Below, one piece after another: positions 59,985-64,000 of a DNA stretch of 64,000 nucleotides; positions within the stretch are counted from its first letter, which is position 1; every line of letters begins with the position of its first letter. Below the pieces are notes generated by a model, which worked only from the letters and a program-made list of their open reading frames with translations, did not search any database and was not told the origin of the DNA. The position numbers were made by a program, and so were the translations under genes. This DNA is from Variovorax sp. OAS795 (GTDB lineage Bacteria > Pseudomonadota > Gammaproteobacteria > Burkholderiales > Burkholderiaceae_C), in assembly GCF_040546685.1 (NCBI RefSeq), contig NZ_JBEPOH010000002.1, positions 434,001 through 498,000 of the forward strand, in the 5' to 3' direction.

Positions 59985-61031
59985 ATGGGTCTTCTCTCTG
60001 TCGCTGATGGATGTCTTGGAAAACTCGACCAGTGCTACTTCGCGTACCACTGTTTTCGCCACCGCAGGTCGCCCGCGATGTTCCATCTAGGTTGGGGTAG
60101 TCACGAGGCCATCGCGGCCGTGAACGCCGATTGGCAGTCTCCCCGAGAACCGTCTGTACCCCATATCGAATGGGACACCGACTGGACAGCGACGGCCGGC
60201 GACATGTGGTTTCGCAATGGCAGTTTCACAACCCCTGCGCACCACGCGCATCTGCCGGATGAATCGCGAGTTGCTTACCTTCGTTTCGTGCGTCCCACCC
60301 GCGCCGTGGGTGGCCCAGTCGTGGTGCTGACGCCGACGTCGAGCGAGGTGGGTGTCGACGGGCGCCTCCCCATTGCGCGTGCGCTTGCGAAGCTGGGGGT
60401 CTCGACAGTGCTGCTGGAAAGTCCTTTTATGGGGCGCCGGAAGCCGCAGGCCCAGCACGGAGCGACCCTGTCGCATTTTTCAGACTTCTTGGTTTTGAGC
60501 GCGGCGTGCATCGAGGAAGCACGCGGCGTACTTGCATGGCTTGGTGATCAATCTTTCGACAACATCTGCATCGGAGGTATCAGCAAGGGCGGCTACCTCG
60601 CAGCAGTGGCCGGCCTGCGTTCGCCGGTGCCCGTGCAAGTTGTGTCGCTCTTGGCACCGCATAGCGGAGTACCAGTGCTGCTCGATGGCCTTCTTGGACG
60701 TTTATGCGATTGGAGTTTGTTGCAAAGAACCAGTGGTTCCCAAGTGCCGGTTCGACAACAAATGGAAGATGTCTTCGAGCAAACTAGCCTCGAGCGATTG
60801 CCATTCCCCGATTCGGTCCGACGATTGACGCTGATCGGCGCGCGGCGGGACCACTATGTACCTGCCCAATCTTACGAGCGCATGCAACAACATTGGGCTG
60901 GAAATGCGACTGTGCGATGGTTGTGTGGTGGGCATGTAAGCAGTATCGCGGAACGCGGGCACCTGATCCGCGCTCTCACAGAATCGCTGGATCGATCTCG
61001 TCCCCTCACTTCCTTATCAGCTACCTCATGA
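59985..61031 (+). CDS. Alpha/beta hydrolase, ABHD18-like
   Basis: This is a soluble alpha/beta hydrolase of 348 residues resembling the ABHD18 family. The nucleophile elbow is GGISKGG with Ser200; Asp289 (GARRDHYVP) and His317 (CGGHVSS) complete a likely triad. VVVLTPTSSEVGVDGRLPIARALAKLGVSTVLLESPFMG forms the core strand region before it. The ATG at 59985 has GAGGAG upstream, and an upstream start would overlap the desaturase. The stop overlaps desaturase 3 (ATGA at 61028). It could be an esterase or acyltransferase acting on the modified acyl chain; related proteins are poorly characterised. Confidence 0.8.
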   Translation: MGLLSVADGCLGKLDQCYFAYHCFRHRRSPAMFHLGWGSHEAIAAVNADWQSPREPSVPHIEWDTDWTATAGDMWFRNGSFTTPAHHAHLPDESRVAYLRFVRPTRAVGGPVVVLTPTSSEVGVDGRLPIARALAKLGVSTVLLESPFMGRRKPQAQHGATLSHFSDFLVLSAACIEEARGVLAWLGDQSFDNICIGGISKGGYLAAVAGLRSPVPVQVVSLLAPHSGVPVLLDGLLGRLCDWSLLQRTSGSQVPVRQQMEDVFEQTSLERLPFPDSVRRLTLIGARRDHYVPAQSYERMQQHWAGNATVRWLCGGHVSSIAERGHLIRALTESLDRSRPLTSLSATS

Positions 61032-62011
61032 ACAAGCGCGCACAGCGGCTGCCGCCTGCACTGCCTTCCCATTTCATCGAGCCGGCTCGTGCATGGGCTA
61101 TGACGCTCTTCGTAATCTACGCCATGGGACTCGCGTTCGGACCGGGTTTACTCAGCTATTGGATGATCGCTTACGCGGGCTGGTCCATTCCTGCGTTGCT
61201 GATCCCAGTGACGGCGCTCACAGTGGCGGCCGGATTCGGCTTCTACGTGGTGGGGACCATCGCCCATGAGGGATTCCACTTTACGCTCGCTCGGCACAAG
61301 CTCGCGAGTGCGCTGATCGGAACTTGGTTCAGCGCGGCTGTGTTCGCGTTCTTCGGCGTGGGTTTCTACCTGATCCACAGTCGTCACCATCGGCATACAA
61401 ACGCAGTCGATGATCCAGACTTTCAACTTTTCTCCAAGTTCAACAGCACTTGGCAACGGTTGCTCGTACTGCGTCTCGTCAACAACCGAGGCTATCTGAA
61501 GCTGGTTGCAAGGCTGCTGATCAAGAACGAACTGCCAGCAGGCATCCACACCATCTTCAGCCTTGCGGAGTTGAAGTTCCTGGCGATCGTCAATGTGGCT
61601 GCCCAGTTGTTCTGGATCGGAGTCTATGTGACGCTCTTCACAACGAATCCGACCTTGGGATTGTGCGTGGTGCTGCTTCCGCATGCAGCGACCGCCGCCA
61701 TCAGTGCCACCATCGTGTTCGTGCAGCACGCCGACACTGGTGACCAACTGTTCGACAATTCGCGCAGTCATTCATCTCCATGGGCCACCTTACTGATGGG
61801 CGGGACTAATTACCATCTGGAGCACCATCTCTATCCTAGGGTACCCTGTTGGAGGCTGCCAAGGGTACACCGATGGCTGCAGAAGACGGAGTGGGCACTC
61901 AAGAATCCCCTGCTTGCCGAACACCGTTTTTTCGCAGGGCTTGCGCTGGTTGCCGGACATCATCGCTACGGAAGCGCGGCGGCAAGCCAGTCAACGGCTC
62001 GCCGCAACTGA
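61028..62011 (+). CDS. Membrane fatty acid desaturase 3
   Basis: This is the third membrane desaturase, 327 residues. Boxes are HEGFH (80-84), HSRHH (117-121) and HLEHH (263-267), the last in NYHLEHHLYPRVPCWRLPRVH, a typical third-box context. Helices flank the boxes (ALLIPVTALTVAAGFGFYVVG and others). It overlaps the hydrolase by 4 bp and is the last gene of the cluster. HEGFH is less common than HDxxH and resembles the desaturases found in carotenoid and acetylenic pathways. GC rises again within about 100 bp of its stop. Confidence 0.9.
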   Translation: MNKRAQRLPPALPSHFIEPARAWAMTLFVIYAMGLAFGPGLLSYWMIAYAGWSIPALLIPVTALTVAAGFGFYVVGTIAHEGFHFTLARHKLASALIGTWFSAAVFAFFGVGFYLIHSRHHRHTNAVDDPDFQLFSKFNSTWQRLLVLRLVNNRGYLKLVARLLIKNELPAGIHTIFSLAELKFLAIVNVAAQLFWIGVYVTLFTTNPTLGLCVVLLPHAATAAISATIVFVQHADTGDQLFDNSRSHSSPWATLLMGGTNYHLEHHLYPRVPCWRLPRVHRWLQKTEWALKNPLLAEHRFFAGLALVAGHHRYGSAAASQSTARRN

Positions 62012-62123
62012 TTTCGAGTGCGTCGGGTATGCATCGCTCGTCGTAAATTGCTGAACAAGTCTTCGACCCGTTCGCAATAGGACCGGCTCACCGGGCGCAG
62101 CGAGCCGGCCAGTGGTCCGCCGC

Positions 62124-63110
62124 TCAGACCAGCGCAGGCTCCAGGAACCCCGCGAGCCGCTGCACGATCAGCTGCTCGGCTTCGTCCATGATGCGGTCGA
62201 TCAGCTCCTGCACCGTCGGAATGTCGTTGATCAGGCCGACCACCATGCCGCAGCTCCAGGCGCCTGCATCCATCTCGCCCGCCAGCATCACCCGCGGGTA
62301 GACGCCGGCCACCTGGTCCATGATGTCTTCGAACTTGAGGTCGGCGCCCTTTTCCTTCTCGATCCTGATCAGCTGCTCCACGGACGAATTGGTCAGCACG
62401 CGCTCGGTGTTGCGCAGCCCTCGCATCACGAGCCGCGTGTCCAGCTCGGTGGCGGCCACGATGGCGTCCTTCACGTTCTGGTGGATCGGCGCTTCCTGGG
62501 TCGCGACGAAGCGCGTGCCCATGTTCATGCCCTCGGCGCCCAGCGCCAGCGCCGCCACCAGGCTGCGCGCGTCGGCCATGCCGCCGGAGGCCACGAACGG
62601 GATCTTCAGCTCCTCGGCGGCGCGGGGCAGCAGGATCATGTTCGGCATGTCGTCCTCGCCCGGATGCCCGCCGCATTCGAAGCCGTCCACGCTCACGGCG
62701 TCGCAACCGATCGCCTCGGCCTTGAGCGCGTGCCGCACGGAGGTGCACTTGTGGATCACCCTGATGCCGGCCTTCTTGAGCGCGGGCATGTAGGCCTCGG
62801 GACTGCGCCCCGCCGTCTCGACGACGCGCACGCCCCCTTCGGCGATGGCCGCGATGTACTCGGGATAGGGCGGCGAAGACAGGGTCGGCAGGAACGTGAG
62901 GTTCACGCCGAAGGGCTGGTCGGTCATTTCGCGGCAGCGGGCGATTTCCTTGGCCAGCAGCTCGGGTGTGCGCTGCGTCAGCCCCGTGATGAGCCCGAGG
63001 CCGCCGGCATTGGAGACGGCCGCGGCCAGCTCCGCGAAGCCCACGTAGTGCATGCCGCCCTGGATGATCGGGTGACGGATGCCGAAGAGTTCAGTGATGC
63101 GTGTTTTCAT
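62124..63110 (-). CDS. Nitronate monooxygenase / 2-nitropropane dioxygenase family protein
   Basis: This is an FMN-dependent TIM-barrel enzyme of 328 residues. The N-terminus is ITELFGIRHPIIQGGMHYVGFAELAAAVSNAGGLGLI; VDGFECGGHPGEDD and PFVASGGMADARSLVAALALGAEGMNMGTRFVAT are the FMN phosphate loops. Many members near acyl-CoA genes are in fact enoyl-CoA or related reductases, so nitronate need not be the substrate. The ATG at 63110 follows the SDR gene by 7 bp; they form one operon under operators shared with the Liv operon. Confidence 0.9.
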   Translation of the reverse strand: MKTRITELFGIRHPIIQGGMHYVGFAELAAAVSNAGGLGLITGLTQRTPELLAKEIARCREMTDQPFGVNLTFLPTLSSPPYPEYIAAIAEGGVRVVETAGRSPEAYMPALKKAGIRVIHKCTSVRHALKAEAIGCDAVSVDGFECGGHPGEDDMPNMILLPRAAEELKIPFVASGGMADARSLVAALALGAEGMNMGTRFVATQEAPIHQNVKDAIVAATELDTRLVMRGLRNTERVLTNSSVEQLIRIEKEKGADLKFEDIMDQVAGVYPRVMLAGEMDAGAWSCGMVVGLINDIPTVQELIDRIMDEAEQLIVQRLAGFLEPALV

Positions 63111-63117
63111 GTGTCTT

Positions 63118-63858
63118 TCACCAGGTTTCCATGTAGGGGCGCAGGTCCAGCTCGAAGGTCCAGGCATCCCGGGGCTGGGTGTGCAGGTACCAGTAGTTCT
63201 CCGCAATGTGCTCGGGGTTCAGGATGCCGTCCTGTTCCTTCAGTGCATATCGTTCCGGAAAGTTGCTGCGGATGAACTCCGTGTCGATCGCGCCGTCGAC
63301 CACGATGTGCGCCACATGGATGCCGCGCGGGCCGAGTTCGCGTGCCATGCTCTGGGCCAGTGCGCGCAGCGCGTGCTTGGCGCCCGCAAAGGCCGCGAAA
63401 TTGGCCGAGCCGCGGATGCCGGCCGTCGCACCGGTGAAGAGAATCGTGCCGCGCCCTCTCGCAACCATCCGGCGGGCGACCTCGCGCGCATTCAGGAACG
63501 CGCTGAAGGTGGCCATCTCCCAGATCTTCATGTACTTGCGCCCGGTCTCCTCCAGGATGCTGCTGGGCACGTTGGCGCCGATGTTGAACACCATCACCTC
63601 GATGGGTCCGCGTTCCTTCTCCACCTGGTCGATGAGGGCGACGACATCTTCCTCCTTGCGCGCATCGCTGCCGTAGCCGAACGCCTGGCCGCCGGCGGCA
63701 CGGATGCGCTCGATGGCCGGTTCGAGCTTGTCCGCCGAGCGCCGCGTCAGGCACGCGGCGTAGCCCTCGCGGGCAAAGCGCGCGCCAATGGCGCTGCCTG
63801 TGGCGTCACCGGCGCCGACGACGAGAGCCACACCGCGGTGGTTGGCTGGTTTGTCCAT
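63118..63858 (-). CDS. SDR-family oxidoreductase lacking the catalytic Tyr
   Basis: This is a short-chain dehydrogenase/reductase fold of 246 residues. The cofactor motif is VVGAGDATGSAIG, followed by NIGANVPSS for the adenine region. At the active site, the usual YxxxK is F157-AGA-K161 (FAAFAGAKHALRAL), and the expected Ser is Thr (LFTGATAG). This Phe variant is known among atypical SDR members, so a different reaction or a binding role is possible. The ATG at 63858 has an AAAGGAG site. Promoter and operators of the TetR regulon lie directly upstream. Confidence 0.88.
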   Translation of the reverse strand: MDKPANHRGVALVVGAGDATGSAIGARFAREGYAACLTRRSADKLEPAIERIRAAGGQAFGYGSDARKEEDVVALIDQVEKERGPIEVMVFNIGANVPSSILEETGRKYMKIWEMATFSAFLNAREVARRMVARGRGTILFTGATAGIRGSANFAAFAGAKHALRALAQSMARELGPRGIHVAHIVVDGAIDTEFIRSNFPERYALKEQDGILNPEHIAENYWYLHTQPRDAWTFELDLRPYMETW

Positions 63859-63865
63859 GCGTTCT

Positions 63866-63884
63866 CCTTTAAGAAACGGTCGTT
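63866..63884. promoter_or_regulatory. Operator in the SDR leader
   Basis: CCTTTAAGAAACGGTCGTT fits the operator pattern (AAACG-GT-CGTT core perfect) with one mismatch in the left arm. It lies between the likely transcription start and the SDR ATG. Confidence 0.55.
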
Positions 63885-63894
63885 AAGTCATCGC

Positions 63895-63923
63895 ACGTTA
63901 ATCACTGAACGTACGTTTGTCAA
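63895..63923 (-). promoter_or_regulatory. Probable promoter of the SDR-NMO operon
   Basis: On the minus strand TTGACA (63918-63923, full consensus) and TAACGT (63895-63900) are 17 bp apart. The -10 box is weak. Confidence 0.55.
63908..63917. promoter_or_regulatory. Operator core within the SDR promoter
   Basis: AACGTACGTT is a perfect palindrome of the AACG-NN-CGTT type and fits exactly between the -35 and -10 boxes of the SDR promoter. Confidence 0.6.
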
Positions 63924-63950
63924 TCAAGAAAGAGGTCCAGTGAAACCCCG

Positions 63951-63979
63951 TTGACGCGCCTGCATTAATCACATAGCTT
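63951..63979 (+). promoter_or_regulatory. Probable rightward promoter for a gene beyond the window
   Basis: TTGACG (63951-63956) and TAGCTT (63974-63979), 17 bp apart, point right. The same TTGACG box and downstream operator are found at livH. Confidence 0.45.
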
Positions 63980-63980
63980 C

Positions 63981-63999
63981 CGTTCATCAAACGTTCGTT
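63981..63999. promoter_or_regulatory. 19-bp operator at the right edge
   Basis: CGTTCATCAAACGTTCGTT has the same 19-bp layout as 46816-46834 and lies 2 bp after the rightward -10 box, so the unseen gene to the right is probably in the same regulon. Confidence 0.65.
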
Positions 64000-64000
64000 T

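Noticed and set aside
56665..62011. A canonical polyyne biosynthetic cluster
   Set aside because: No acyl carrier protein, fatty-acyl-AMP ligase or rubredoxin was found in or beside the cluster, so only a resemblance is claimed.
61966..62100. Minus-strand frame extension beyond the nitronate monooxygenase (SYCERVEDLFSNLRRAM...)
   Set aside because: It looked like a possible transposase end, but no family could be matched, it has no start of its own, and it partly lies opposite the third desaturase.

Overview
The window is high-GC, densely packed DNA that reads as a chromosome segment of a metabolically versatile betaproteobacterium, most likely a Comamonadaceae member of the Variovorax type. 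This is an inference from gene content: two Bug-type solute receptors without transporter partners, two branched-chain-amino-acid-type (Liv/HAAT) ABC systems, many CoA-linked catabolic enzymes, and many LysR, TetR, GntR and AraC regulators. No tRNA, rRNA, CRISPR array, intact insertion sequence or prophage was seen.

Layout. 1-1939: the end of a Liv-type transporter operon, cut by the left edge. 2389-13902: a catabolic block (aldehyde dehydrogenase, aminotransferase, FAD oxidoreductase, amidohydrolase, acyl-CoA dehydrogenase, CoA ligase, enoyl-CoA hydratase, NAD-dependent dehydrogenase), then a PAS-AraC regulator, a flavodoxin-fold quinone reductase and a VOC protein; the substrate is not clear. 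13926-18882: an aminotransferase / Bug receptor / RraA-type aldolase operon facing a LysR gene, with a second LysR gene next to it. 19265-22196: glycerate kinase and pyruvate kinase followed by a broken enolase remnant. 22263-26300: L,D-transpeptidase, M23 peptidase, cardiolipin-synthase-like phospholipase D and an orphan histidine kinase. 26534-28847: chromate transporter and a superoxide dismutase-rhodanese fusion.

29074-36309 is a compact operon: a GntR/UTRA regulator, an AprA-like flavoprotein, a two-cluster ferredoxin, a sulfonate/nitrate-type ABC transporter whose binding protein has an extra NosL-like tail, a HEAT-repeat protein and a DUF971 protein. It looks like an uncharacterised uptake-plus-redox system. 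36296-39415 holds a Bug receptor, a DUF3237 protein, a LuxR-type regulator and a glutathione S-transferase. 39562-46038 is an RND efflux pump with its TetR regulator and outer-membrane channel. Two matching 25-bp operators (AGTGACCA-N9-ATAGTCAC) tie these together.

46057-56324 is a TetR gene facing a livHMGFJ operon that continues into a frameshifted CoA ligase, a thiolase and a large acyl-CoA dehydrogenase. 62124-63858 (nitronate monooxygenase and SDR) carries the same 19-bp operator type, so both arms probably belong to one acyl-CoA-type regulon. Between the arms lies a visibly lower-GC block, 56330-62060, with six tightly coupled genes: three membrane desaturases, a fatty-acid-hydroxylase-like protein, a thioesterase and an ABHD18-like hydrolase. 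It resembles polyyne or unusual-fatty-acid pathways but has no carrier protein or AMP ligase of its own. It is the best candidate here for an undescribed system, and it seems to have been inserted into the TetR regulon.
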